Source: Wohlfahrtiimonas larvae (lineage in GTDB: Bacteria > Pseudomonadota > Gammaproteobacteria > Cardiobacteriales > Wohlfahrtiimonadaceae). From it: a stretch of DNA of 44,336 bases. Under the pieces are notes generated by a model. It made no database searches and was not told where the DNA came from. It saw only the letters and a list, made by a program, of their open reading frames with translations. Where the stretch lies: NCBI RefSeq assembly GCF_002006755.1, contig NZ_MVDO01000030.1, forward strand, positions 1 through 44,336, written 5' to 3'. The position numbers were made by a program, and so were the translations under genes. Positions 37,175 to 44,336 of this stretch are shown here, in pieces (the first letter of the stretch is position 1; each line of letters begins with the position of its first letter).

Positions 37175-37729
37175 TTACATCATCGTTGACCAAAATTCTT
37201 GATCTTGTGTATTTGTTAGCTGATTAATTTCAGCTAGTAAATTCTTATGATTCTCGGTTTTTCTCAATAAAAATACATTACCCAATGCAATCATAAATTG
37301 ATTAAAATTTTGTGCTATCACTTGCGCATCATCTATGTTCATATCAGATGTCAAAGTACTGATTATGCCATTCGATAAGTCTAAGAAAAATGTGTAAGGA
37401 TCTGTCACTGCTATAATTAGCTTATGGTGCTCTTTGTAACAATTATTATTTCCATCATTGAGATTAATTAAATGCTGCAAGTAACTCAGCTGATGATTAC
37501 AGCCAAATTGTACATTACAAATAGATAAGTCACTGAAATCATATTCCAATATCCATCTACTAAAATCACTAGGAATATCCATCAAAACAGATGCTTCAAA
37601 ATTGATAATATCCTGAGTTTTTAAATAACTTGGCAACAAACGATAACCAAACATATCCATTTCAGCTTCTAAAGGAATGAATAATTCATCCAATCCATTT
37701 TTTATCTCTGATACATCCAATAATTTCAT
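37175..37729 (-). CDS. SUKH (SMI1/KNR4)-like protein
   Basis: A 184-aa protein without signal or membrane segment. The part from about residue 100 (HHKLIIAVTDPYTFFLDLSNG, then AQVIAQNFNQFMIALGNVFL) has the look of a SUKH fold: a strand pair ending in D-x-Y-x-x-x-LD and a final helix with ANF-x-x-F. SUKH proteins are often immunity proteins to nuclease toxins. No toxin gene is next to it, so it would be an orphan or a housekeeping member. The family call is tentative. Its stop touches the mutY stop and no terminator is seen between them. Confidence 0.45.
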   Translation of the reverse strand: MKLLDVSEIKNGLDELFIPLEAEMDMFGYRLLPSYLKTQDIINFEASVLMDIPSDFSRWILEYDFSDLSICNVQFGCNHQLSYLQHLINLNDGNNNCYKEHHKLIIAVTDPYTFFLDLSNGIISTLTSDMNIDDAQVIAQNFNQFMIALGNVFLLRKTENHKNLLAEINQLTNTQDQEFWSTMM

Positions 37730-37747
37730 ATCATTTTCCTTTGCTCA

Positions 37748-37777
37748 ATAAAAAAGCCACTTAAACTAAGTAGCTTT
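37748..37777 (-). terminator. Terminator of folE
   Basis: Minus-strand stem AGCTACTTA/TAAGTGGCT (one G-T pair), three-base loop, then six T residues, 26 bp after the folE stop. Confidence 0.85.
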
Positions 37778-37802
37778 GTTATGCATTTGACCAATAATCC
37801 TA

Positions 37803-38360
37803 TTATTTCAAGAAACTCAAAAATTCCGCACGAGTTGCAGGATTATTTCTAAATGCGCCTAACATTGCAGAAGTAACCATGTGAGAGTTTTGTTTTTCAA
37901 CACCACGCATCATCATACACATATGCTTTGCTTCGATCACAACAGCAACACCGTTAGCATTAGTTACTTCTTGAATAGCTTTAGCGATTTCTGATGTCAA
38001 AGATTCTTGGATCTGTAAACGGCGTGCAAACATATCAACAATGCGAGCAATTTTTGATAAGCCCAAAACTTTACCATTTGGCATATACGCAACATGAGCT
38101 TTACCAATGAAAGGTAACATGTGATGTTCGCACAATGAATATAACTCGATGTCCTTGACTAAAACCATTTCGTTACTGTCTGATGTAAAAATTGCACCGC
38201 CAACAACTTCTTCTAAGGTTTGTTCATAACCACGACACAAATATTTCATTGCCTTTGCTGCACGTTTAGGGGTATCAATTAATCCTTCGCGTTCAGGATC
38301 TTCCCCTACTTCAGTTAGGATTGCGCGATAATTTTTTTCTAAATCAGACATGATACTCAA
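37803..38360 (-). CDS. folE: GTP cyclohydrolase I
   Basis: Converts GTP to 7,8-dihydroneopterin triphosphate, the first step of folate synthesis. The motifs are [17 protein letters not shown] (about 25-41), the zinc site [44 protein letters not shown] (about 76-119) and [26 protein letters not shown]. It is the zinc-dependent FolE, with Cys and His ligands all present. The length of 185 aa is normal for the shorter form. Single gene with its own terminator, divergent from yicC. Confidence 0.95.
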   Translation of the reverse strand: MSIMSDLEKNYRAILTEVGEDPEREGLIDTPKRAAKAMKYLCRGYEQTLEEVVGGAIFTSDSNEMVLVKDIELYSLCEHHMLPFIGKAHVAYMPNGKVLGLSKIARIVDMFARRLQIQESLTSEIAKAIQEVTNANGVAVVIEAKHMCMMMRGVEKQNSHMVTSAMLGAFRNNPATRAEFLSFLK

Positions 38361-38420
38361 CTCAAAGAGATTAAATAAAGTTTCGAAGTCTACTAGGATT
38401 TAGCCATTTTTTCAACGATA

Positions 38421-38450
38421 TTCACCTAATTACCAAAACAGCGTTATAAT
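38421..38450 (+). promoter_or_regulatory. yicC promoter
   Basis: TTCACC (38421-38426), 18-bp spacer, TATAAT (38445-38450), 32 bp before the yicC ATG, which has AAGGA upstream. Confidence 0.5.
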
Positions 38451-38481
38451 TAAATTTTGTTTATAGAAATTAAGGAATAAT

Positions 38482-39348
38482 ATGATCTCTTCAATGACCG
38501 GTTTCGCGAGAGAAAGTGTAACAACAGAATTTGGTGTGCTATCCATTGAATTGCGCAGTATCAACCATCGTTATTTGGAGACATATTTCAAATTACCTGA
38601 AATTTTACGACCATTTGAAGTAAAACTACGTGATTTGGCTCAAAACCAAATTAAACGTGGTAAGGTTGAAATTATGTTCCGTTTAGAATCAACGGGCACT
38701 GCCAATGAAGAATTAGTATTTAATGATGACTTAGCTAGAAAAGTCATTAAATTATATCGTCATGCCAATGAATTATTGGGAACATCCAATGCTTTATCAC
38801 CTTCAGAATTAATGCGTTTCCCCAATATGTTAATCGCAACTACGCCAGATCCTGAAGAATTAGAAGCAATTACATTAAAAACATTCAATACAGCATTAGA
38901 ATCATTGATTCAAAACCGTCAATCAGAAGGCTCACGTATCAATGCTGTGATCGAAGATCGTTTAAATAAAATTGAAGCATTAACCAAAGAAGCACAAACA
39001 CTTCGCCCAGAAGCTGCTCAACGCTTGCGTGATAAATTAACTCAACGCTTACAAGAACTGCAAGTGGAAGTGGATCAACAACGCTTAGAACAAGAACTAG
39101 TATTTGCAATTCAAAAATTAGACATTGATGAAGAAACGGATCGTTTGAGCTCACACGTTGCGGCAATGCGCGAAGCATTACAGCGTAACGATGCTATTGG
39201 TCGTCGTTTAGACTTTTTAACTCAAGAATTTAACCGTGAAGCCAATACATTAGGCTCTAAATCACAAGATGCACAATTAACAGCAATTGCGGTTGAATTG
39301 AAAGTATTGATCGAACAGATTCGTGAGCAGATTCAAAACATCGAATAA
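38482..39348 (+). CDS. yicC: YicC family endoribonuclease
   Basis: Opening MISSMTGFARES and ELRSINHRYLETYFKLPE define YicC_N (about residues 1-155). The C-terminal DUF1732 part has ELVFAIQKLDIDEETDRLSSHV and GRRLDFLTQEFNREANTLGSKS (about 215-270), ending EQIREQIQNIE. E. coli YicC is reported to be an RNase that promotes decay of the small RNA RyhB. The length of 288 aa is standard. A single gene, followed by a hairpin at 39358-39377. Confidence 0.93.
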   Translation: MISSMTGFARESVTTEFGVLSIELRSINHRYLETYFKLPEILRPFEVKLRDLAQNQIKRGKVEIMFRLESTGTANEELVFNDDLARKVIKLYRHANELLGTSNALSPSELMRFPNMLIATTPDPEELEAITLKTFNTALESLIQNRQSEGSRINAVIEDRLNKIEALTKEAQTLRPEAAQRLRDKLTQRLQELQVEVDQQRLEQELVFAIQKLDIDEETDRLSSHVAAMREALQRNDAIGRRLDFLTQEFNREANTLGSKSQDAQLTAIAVELKVLIEQIREQIQNIE

Positions 39349-39357
39349 ACCATTTTT

Positions 39358-39377
39358 AAGCCCTGTTTTTAGGGCTT
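39358..39377 (+). terminator. Terminator of yicC
   Basis: Stem AAGCCCT/AGGGCTT with a six-base loop, 9 bp after the stop. The following tract is mixed A/T, so strength is moderate. Confidence 0.65.
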
Positions 39378-39413
39378 AATTATAATTTAATAGCTAATCA
39401 AGAGTTCAATACA

Positions 39414-40400
39414 TTGTTCTATAAAAATCCTTATTATAATCCAGAAAAATCGCACCATACGCCATATGGATTCCAGAATCCTGAGCCTTTGCACATTCCT
39501 TTAACGCGCGTTGCAAAATGGCTTAAAGAACGTTGGATGAGCAAAACTTCTCGCTTACCCAAAGGCGGTTATGAACAATTCATTCAAGATTGGATGGTTG
39601 AAGCTGATTTTTCGCATTCAGGGGATTATGTGAATTGGCTTGGGCATTGTTCTTTGTATTTTAATTTAGATCATACCGGCTTATTAACTGATCCCGTATT
39701 TTCTAATCGTGCATCTTTTTTATCTTGGATTGGCCCAAAACGCCAAACACCCACGCCAATTGATATCAAAGAAATTCCTACATTACAATATGTACTCATT
39801 TCACACGAACATTATGATCATTTGGATTATGCAACTATTGTACAGTTAAATCAGCATTTTCCTAATCTTACATTTATTGTTCCTTTAGGCTTAGAACGCT
39901 GGTTTCACAAAAAAGGCATTACACAAGTGATTGCTTTGGATTGGTGGGATCAGTATGTGATTAATGATCAATTAATCATCACAGCAACACCAGCACAGCA
40001 TTGGAGTAATCGCCATCCTTTTGCACGCAATCGTAATTTATGGTGTGGTTATATGATTACACATCAAGATAAAAATCACTATTTTGCAGGTGATACAGCC
40101 TATGCTGAAAACTTATTAGAAATTGGTGATCGTTTTGACATTGACTATGGCTATATGCCAATTGGTTGTTATGCCCCCGAATGGTTTATGGGCTATCAGC
40201 ACATTTCTCCAAGTGATTCTGTACGCTTGCACAATGAATTAGGCATTAAGCAATCTATTGGTGTGCATTGGGGTGTTTTTGAATTAGGTGATGAACGATT
40301 TGATGATACACCCATTCAAATACAAAATGCGATCACACAATATGATACACCTCCTATTTTTGAAGTTGTGCCTATTAATACAACTATGAAACTCTCATAA
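39414..40400 (+). CDS. NAPE-PLD-like metallo-beta-lactamase-fold hydrolase
   Basis: Zinc hydrolase of the N-acyl-phosphatidylethanolamine phospholipase D branch. WLGHCSLYF precedes the metal motif HEHYDHLD (about residues 131-138), then PAQHWSNRHPFARNRNLWCGYMI, FAGDTAYAE (metal-binding Asp) and GVHWGVFELGDER (last His). The true substrate in bacteria is not known. No ATG lies before codon 41, so a TTG at 39414 is the only start that keeps the conserved N-terminal region (NPEKSHHTPYGFQN); AAGAG is about ten bases upstream. Confidence 0.85.
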   Translation: MFYKNPYYNPEKSHHTPYGFQNPEPLHIPLTRVAKWLKERWMSKTSRLPKGGYEQFIQDWMVEADFSHSGDYVNWLGHCSLYFNLDHTGLLTDPVFSNRASFLSWIGPKRQTPTPIDIKEIPTLQYVLISHEHYDHLDYATIVQLNQHFPNLTFIVPLGLERWFHKKGITQVIALDWWDQYVINDQLIITATPAQHWSNRHPFARNRNLWCGYMITHQDKNHYFAGDTAYAENLLEIGDRFDIDYGYMPIGCYAPEWFMGYQHISPSDSVRLHNELGIKQSIGVHWGVFELGDERFDDTPIQIQNAITQYDTPPIFEVVPINTTMKLS

Positions 40401-40424
40401 TTTTTGTTATGCTAATCAGCTTTA

Positions 40425-40501
40425 GCGCCCATAGCTCAGTTGGATAGAGTACCAGTTTCCGAAGCTGGGGGTCAGTGGTTCGATTCCACTTGGGCGCACC
40501 A
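40425..40501 (+). tRNA. tRNA-Arg (anticodon CCG)
   Basis: A 77-base cloverleaf with acceptor GCGCCCA/TGGGCGC, D arm AGCTC/GAGT, anticodon stem CCAGT/GCTGG with loop TTCCGAA, T arm AGTGG/CCACT around TTCGATT, and encoded CCA at 40499-40501. CCG reads the Arg codon CGG. The integrase begins about 175 bp downstream, so the 3' end is the probable attachment site. Confidence 0.95.
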
Positions 40502-40622
40502 ATTAAAGAATATGTGATTATAGTAGATAATAGCAAAACATAGATATAATCACACTTACAAGCAATAAAACAATCTATAAGAATAGATAATAATATACAA
40601 AGATTGCTTGAAATCGAACTAA
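40502..40622. other. Probable attP-arm region between tRNA-Arg and integrase
   Basis: No gene. A 10-bp perfect inverted repeat TGTGATTATA/TATAATCACA lies at 40513-40522 and 40545-40554, and AGATAATA occurs twice (about 40525 and 40584). Such repeats suit integrase arm or excisionase sites, but no binding motif is known to me. Confidence 0.45.
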
Positions 40623-40676
40623 ATGGAAGTAGAATTGGAGTATCTAATTCAAAATTTTCAAGGTTTTACTTCCAAA

Positions 40677-41882
40677 ATGGCCAAAATCATACTTCCACTT
40701 ACTTCCAAACAAGTCAAAGAAGCCAAACCAACGCTTAGAGCTTACAAGCTTTATGATGGTGCAGGTTTAATTCTAACAGTTTATCCAAGTGGTAAAAAAG
40801 TTTGGAGATTGGACTATAAAGATCTCAATAAAAAACGTAAAACTTACACGATTGGTGATGCCCAACATATCTCTTTATCTGATGCCAGGAAAAAACGTGA
40901 TGAACTCAAAGGGATCCTTGAAAATCATCAAAGCATATCCAAAAAAGACATCATGACATTTGGCCAAGTTTTCTATGAATGGTTTGATAAATGGAAATTG
41001 CTTGTTGTTGAATCAACAGCTAAACGTGCATTATCATCTATGAAAAAGGATTGCTTCCCTGTGATTGAAAATATGGACATCACTAAAATAAAACCAAAAA
41101 ATATTGTTGCAGCATTATCGCCAATCGATGAACGTGGATCTGGTGAAACATTAGAGAAAACCAAATCAGCACTTAAATTAACTTTTGATTATGCAGTTGC
41201 ACGTGGTATATGTGATATGAATCCTGTCTTAGCAGTCACCGCATCAGCTTTTACAGCTCATGAAACCAAGCACCATCGAGCTTTAGATGCTTCAAAAATA
41301 TATATGCTTCATGATTTTTTCATGTCTAATCGAAATTCAATTATTGTCAGAAAATGTACTGAATTTACACTCAGAACAATGTGTAGAATTAATGAATCTG
41401 TCTGCGCCACTTGGGATGAAATTGATGGAAATACTTGGACGATTCCTGCAGAAAGAATGAAGGAAAGAAGACCGCACATTGTTCATCTAACAAAGCAATC
41501 CATGTCAATTATTGAAGAAATGAAAAAATTCAAATCTTCAAAATATATATTTCAAAATGATCATTTAAATCATCATATACATAAAGATACACCAAATACT
41601 GCTATTAATAGATACGGTATTGATAGCACTGTACATGGTTTACGCTCATTAGCATCAACTGTATTGAATGGTACATGTCTATTTGATAAAGATCTTGTTG
41701 AAATGTGTCTATCACACAAAGATAAAGATGCTGTACGTGCAGCATATAATCGTGCTCTGTATCTAGAACAAAGAAAAGAGATTCTTATTTTTTGGAGTGA
41801 CTTTATAGATATGTGCGATACAGAAGAAAATAATATAAAAACTTTAGAAAAGTTCAAGCTTATACAATTAAACGACGATTAG
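40677..41882 (+). CDS. int: P4-type tyrosine integrase
   Basis: Site-specific recombinase with the DUF4102 arm-binding domain (LTSKQVKEAKPTLRAYKLYDGAGLILTVYPSGKKVWRLDY), a SAM-like core-binding domain (about 100-180) and the catalytic domain. Active residues seen are Arg in MCRINESVC, His-x-x-Arg in STVHGLRSLAS, His in CLSHKDKD, and Tyr in RAAYNRALYLEQR. A start at 40677 (MAKIILPLTSKQV) fits the family better than one 18 codons upstream. It reads away from the tRNA, as in P4-type elements. The length of 401 aa is full size. Confidence 0.9.
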   Translation: MAKIILPLTSKQVKEAKPTLRAYKLYDGAGLILTVYPSGKKVWRLDYKDLNKKRKTYTIGDAQHISLSDARKKRDELKGILENHQSISKKDIMTFGQVFYEWFDKWKLLVVESTAKRALSSMKKDCFPVIENMDITKIKPKNIVAALSPIDERGSGETLEKTKSALKLTFDYAVARGICDMNPVLAVTASAFTAHETKHHRALDASKIYMLHDFFMSNRNSIIVRKCTEFTLRTMCRINESVCATWDEIDGNTWTIPAERMKERRPHIVHLTKQSMSIIEEMKKFKSSKYIFQNDHLNHHIHKDTPNTAINRYGIDSTVHGLRSLASTVLNGTCLFDKDLVEMCLSHKDKDAVRAAYNRALYLEQRKEILIFWSDFIDMCDTEENNIKTLEKFKLIQLNDD

Positions 41883-42466
41883 TATCATCCAAGTAAAACT
41901 ACAGCGCACAAAACAAAAGTATGTAGGTAATCTATCACGCCGCGCGCTCACCTTCCCGCACCCCCGCGCTAAAAACACACTCTTTTTATTAATATGACCA
42001 GGCTAATGATATTGGCCCTTTGGCATTGTAGTAATGCGAGTTCTTGTAGAAGATGGAATGGCCAAATTGTTATTAAAGATTATCAGAATTAATAAGTGCT
42101 GTGCAAGTACAAAATTTGAATGAATTTACTCACCAAAAGTAGCTTGCTCATTTATATGTCCTGCAATTTTCTTGTATGCAACGGAAAGTTATGACATTAT
42201 GACAATTAGATAAAATATACATATAACCAACTGAAATATAATAAGAAAACTTGTCATAAAATAAAATAACATTCTATGACAATGTCATAAAAATAGCGTG
42301 ATAAATGATTTTAAAATTACTCTTTGAATACAAATAGTTATAAGAAAATGTAACAAATGTCATACAAAGTTATGTTCTTTTGTGACAATAAAATATATTT
42401 AAAATCATATTGTTATATAAAATAAATACCATTTGTCACATTGTCACACTTTTCCGATACCATGCT
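41883..42466. other. 584-bp non-coding prophage segment with cos-like patch and TGTCA repeats
   Basis: No frame over 60 codons. It holds a GC-rich patch at 41937-41970 (next entry), about 200 bp of ordinary AT-rich sequence, then repeated TGTCA/TGACA motifs from 42191 to 42448, including the perfect palindrome TATGACA-A-TGTCATA (42275-42289) and the tandem TTGTCACA TTGTCACA (42433-42448). Confidence 0.7.
41937..41970. other. Candidate cos site (GC-rich patch)
   Basis: About 75-80% G+C in surroundings near 30%. On the minus strand it reads GCGGGGGTGCGGGAAGG, then GAGCGCGCGG, similar in layout to the P2 cohesive-end region as I remember it (GGCGAGGCGGGGAAAGCAC, then GCGCGC). In P2 the cos site lies beside gene Q, the same place as here. 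Confidence 0.5.
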
Positions 42467-43438
42467 CTATTTATCTGAATTACTTTTGATAAGTGCATAC
42501 TCTGTGAAATCAAATATCTTCATGCCTAATTTTGTATTGATACCATTCAATCTATTGATAATCGGTAACATTTCATTGAAATAATAGACAGTTGCACGAT
42601 CTTTAACATTGCCAAATCCACCTGTATTTGTAGGCATGATTGATAACAGTTCTGGTGGCATGCGGTGCGCGGCTAAAATATCATCACGTGTGACATTCTT
42701 AATATTTACAAACTCATCTTTGGTGGCAATCTCTGAAATTGGTATTAAATTCACAGCATTCTTATCACCTTTTGGCATGTGGATCATCATATTACTGAAG
42801 TTATTCACGCCTTTTGAATTTTTAAGTTGATCATTAATAGCCTTCAAATCATCATCTGTCATTTCACCATTGATGCTTAAAATAAATCCCGCATATGAGC
42901 CGTTTTTATAATAACGATAACGGAAGATTGTCGCGCTGTGGTTCAGCACAATATCCAATAATGCACCTAAATACTTGGGCACACCATAAATGTTCTGTGT
43001 TGGATCATAAGCTTTAAAATGAATGATCTCTTTAATCTCTGTAATATCTTGGCCAACTTCTGTATTCAGTCTGAAGATATAAGAACCATCCCTTTTCTTA
43101 CGGATATTATTGGCCATACGATGATCAAATTGCATCACACCCCCAAGTTTATTACGTACAGGCACAAAGTAGGCATTACCAAACACAAAATAATCAGAAA
43201 TGAACTTCTGAAATTCATTAGTATCTAAGAATTTTGTTGGTTTAAAGCATGATGACAAGATATTAGTTTTGGCTTCCAAAGCTGATTCATGATGTGCATT
43301 CATCTTGATGGATTCAGTTAATACACCATAATCAACAGGTGGATTATAGTAATCACCCACCAATGAACATCTTAAAAATGATGATATTGGATCATTGATG
43401 ATGTCGAAATCTTTATATATTTTGAATGTATTATCCAT
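42467..43438 (-). CDS. Phage portal protein (P2 gpQ / PBSX type)
   Basis: Forms the portal ring through which DNA enters the capsid. It has the P2-like gpQ pattern: DNTFKIYKDFDIINDPISSFLR at the N-terminus, YFVFGNAYFVPVRN (about 89-102), EIIHFKAYDPTQNIYGVPKYLGALLDI (about 136-162), and DILAAHRMPPELLSIMPTNTGGFGNVKDRATVYYFNEMLPI (about 254-294). The length of 323 aa is slightly below P2 gpQ (344). It lies 10 bp after the terminase gene on the same strand, reproducing the leftward P-Q operon of P2. Confidence 0.9.
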   Translation of the reverse strand: MDNTFKIYKDFDIINDPISSFLRCSLVGDYYNPPVDYGVLTESIKMNAHHESALEAKTNILSSCFKPTKFLDTNEFQKFISDYFVFGNAYFVPVRNKLGGVMQFDHRMANNIRKKRDGSYIFRLNTEVGQDITEIKEIIHFKAYDPTQNIYGVPKYLGALLDIVLNHSATIFRYRYYKNGSYAGFILSINGEMTDDDLKAINDQLKNSKGVNNFSNMMIHMPKGDKNAVNLIPISEIATKDEFVNIKNVTRDDILAAHRMPPELLSIMPTNTGGFGNVKDRATVYYFNEMLPIINRLNGINTKLGMKIFDFTEYALIKSNSDK

Positions 43439-43448
43439 GATTAACCTA

Positions 43449-44336
43449 TTAATTTATAAATACTGAAGAACGAGCAGTTGCAAGTGAGCCATCTAATTTT
43501 TGATAACCCATTGCGTACATCATTGCCCATGAAATATCAGAGTGAGCAATATCATCACTGCGACTAGATGCATAAGTCACCAATCCGCTTGGAGTTTGTT
43601 TCTTTTTGATCGCTAAAAATGCACTGACAACATCAGAATCACCATGATCCATGCGTAACATTTTATTTTTGAAATTGTTTTTTGCTTGTAGTACAAACTG
43701 TGACTTGGTTTCAATGCTTGATTGATAACGCACTAAATTTGGAAAGAACTTCTCAACACGTTCAGCAACAGGTACACCAATGCCCTGTGCATCAATACCA
43801 AAATGCACAACATTGTAACGATTCACTATTTTCTGAATCTTTTCAGCTTGTTCATCGTAATCACTCCCCCTCCATATATGCTTCTCAATTGATCTAAAAT
43901 ATGGGTATTTAGCATTGGGCACAGCCAACACAGAAACAGCAGAACCATCATGTGAACGTGCAGGATCATAACCAATAGCCACAGGCTCACGCCCAATCGG
44001 TCGATGTGGATTTTCGTATGGATGCCAATCCGTCCATTCTTCCAATGCATCTACCATGCATTTACGCATTTCATCAAATGAAAAGGCACTTTCATTGCTA
44101 TCGAAAAATTCAAATTCAAATAATTGTCTGAAGCTTTCATCATCATATTGCATGCGAAGCTTATCAATGTTCACAAGATTTAAACCACCTGCGACAGCAT
44201 CATGTATCGTTATGATTTGTCTGAATTTTCCATCTTGGCCAAGATGACCTTTTCGTAATAAATCGTATGAAGTATCAATCTTATTTTTAGGGTGTTTACG
44301 ATTCCATTTATCCCCAAAAAAGAAAGCATGGCCAGG
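43449..44336 (-). CDS. Phage terminase large subunit (P2 gpP type), 5' end beyond window
   Basis: DNA-packaging ATPase/nuclease. Only the C-terminal roughly 295 residues are visible; the frame stays open to the window edge upstream of an internal GTG at 44174. Segments typical of gpP are AFFFGDKWNR, LLRKGHLGQDGKFRQIITIHDAVAGGLNL and YDDESFRQLFEFEFFDS. The RNase-H-like nuclease domain starts at VAIGYDPARSHDGSAVSVL (metal-binding Asp), continues with HFGIDAQGIGVPVAERV, and has late Asp residues in MDHGDSDVVSAFL and DISWAMMYAMGY. The Walker A part lies outside the window. It is followed by the portal gene after 10 bp. Confidence 0.9.
   Translation of the reverse strand, partial: PGHAFFFGDKWNRKHPKNKIDTSYDLLRKGHLGQDGKFRQIITIHDAVAGGLNLVNIDKLRMQYDDESFRQLFEFEFFDSNESAFSFDEMRKCMVDALEEWTDWHPYENPHRPIGREPVAIGYDPARSHDGSAVSVLAVPNAKYPYFRSIEKHIWRGSDYDEQAEKIQKIVNRYNVVHFGIDAQGIGVPVAERVEKFFPNLVRYQSSIETKSQFVLQAKNNFKNKMLRMDHGDSDVVSAFLAIKKKQTPSGLVTYASSRSDDIAHSDISWAMMYAMGYQKLDGSLATARSSVFIN

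Noticed and set aside
40623-40676. Upstream start for the integrase giving 18 extra residues
   Set aside because: The extension (EVELEYLIQNFQGFTSK) matches nothing in the family, while MAKIILPLTSKQV at 40677 is a typical P4-integrase opening.
41997-42095. Small 32-codon frame with CSNASSC, possibly a zinc-finger Ogr-like protein
   Set aside because: Too short, no ribosome site, and no match to Ogr beyond a pair of cysteines.
1-44336. CRISPR array or large tandem repeats
   Set aside because: No regularly spaced direct repeats were seen. The only extensive repetition is the YD repeats in the RHS core.

Overview
The window is AT-rich chromosomal DNA from a facultatively anaerobic gammaproteobacterium. 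The evidence is the ygiB-ygiC pair, slyX, cmoM-mutY, yicC, folE, a selenocysteine formate dehydrogenase with fdhE, dcuC, and a tgpA/DUF58/moxR cluster. A lineage near Wohlfahrtiimonas/Ignatzschineria is a guess and cannot be proven here. The right end is the start of a P2-like prophage or prophage-derived element in a tRNA-Arg(CCG) gene.

Layout. 1-581: lipoate-protein ligase (3' cut by the window), divergent from a FrnE-type DsbA protein and a DsrE-like protein. 1731-4641: ygiB, ygiC and a pirin. 4647-10519: a degraded RHS island with an IS3-type transposase remnant, an RHS core cut at both ends, a SUKH-type immunity protein, and an RHS C-terminus carrying an HNH-like toxin tip. 10560-16447: a metal-uptake operon (Tat-exported binding protein, FecCD permease, ATPase, SAM methyltransferase, frameshifted TonB receptor) behind a near-perfect ModE operator, so molybdate/tungstate or a molybdenum chelate is the likely cargo. 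16519-18852: dcuC and a TPR membrane protein. 18970-22061: a NadQ-like regulator with nadA and nadC, which diverge under two almost identical operators. 22097-28448: a DUF421 protein, then the fdnGHI-fdhE operon with an in-frame UGA (Sec196) and SECIS. 28908-35204: one leftward cluster of NlpE-like lipoprotein, moxR, DUF58, tgpA, slyX and a sulfatase-fold membrane enzyme. 35322-37174: cmoM-mutY. 37175-40400: a SUKH-like protein, folE, yicC and an NAPE-PLD-type metallo-hydrolase. 40425-44336: tRNA-Arg, P4-type integrase, a 0.6 kb non-coding segment with a GC-rich cos-like patch and repeated TGTCA motifs, then portal (gpQ) and terminase (gpP).

How it fits together. The strongest theme is molybdenum and formate. 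A ModE-type box controls a TonB/ABC uptake operon, and the same window encodes a molybdenum (or tungsten) selenoenzyme that would use the metal. The fdn promoter has an FNR/CRP-like box exactly 41.5 bp upstream of the predicted start, a 29-bp perfect palindrome at that start, and a second inverted repeat with ModE-box geometry further upstream. The second theme is NAD: matching operators sit on the -10 elements of both nadA and nadC, and a related palindrome lies at the regulator's own promoter. The prophage end is odd because the integrase lies directly beside the cos/portal/terminase end, with no repressor or replication genes between.
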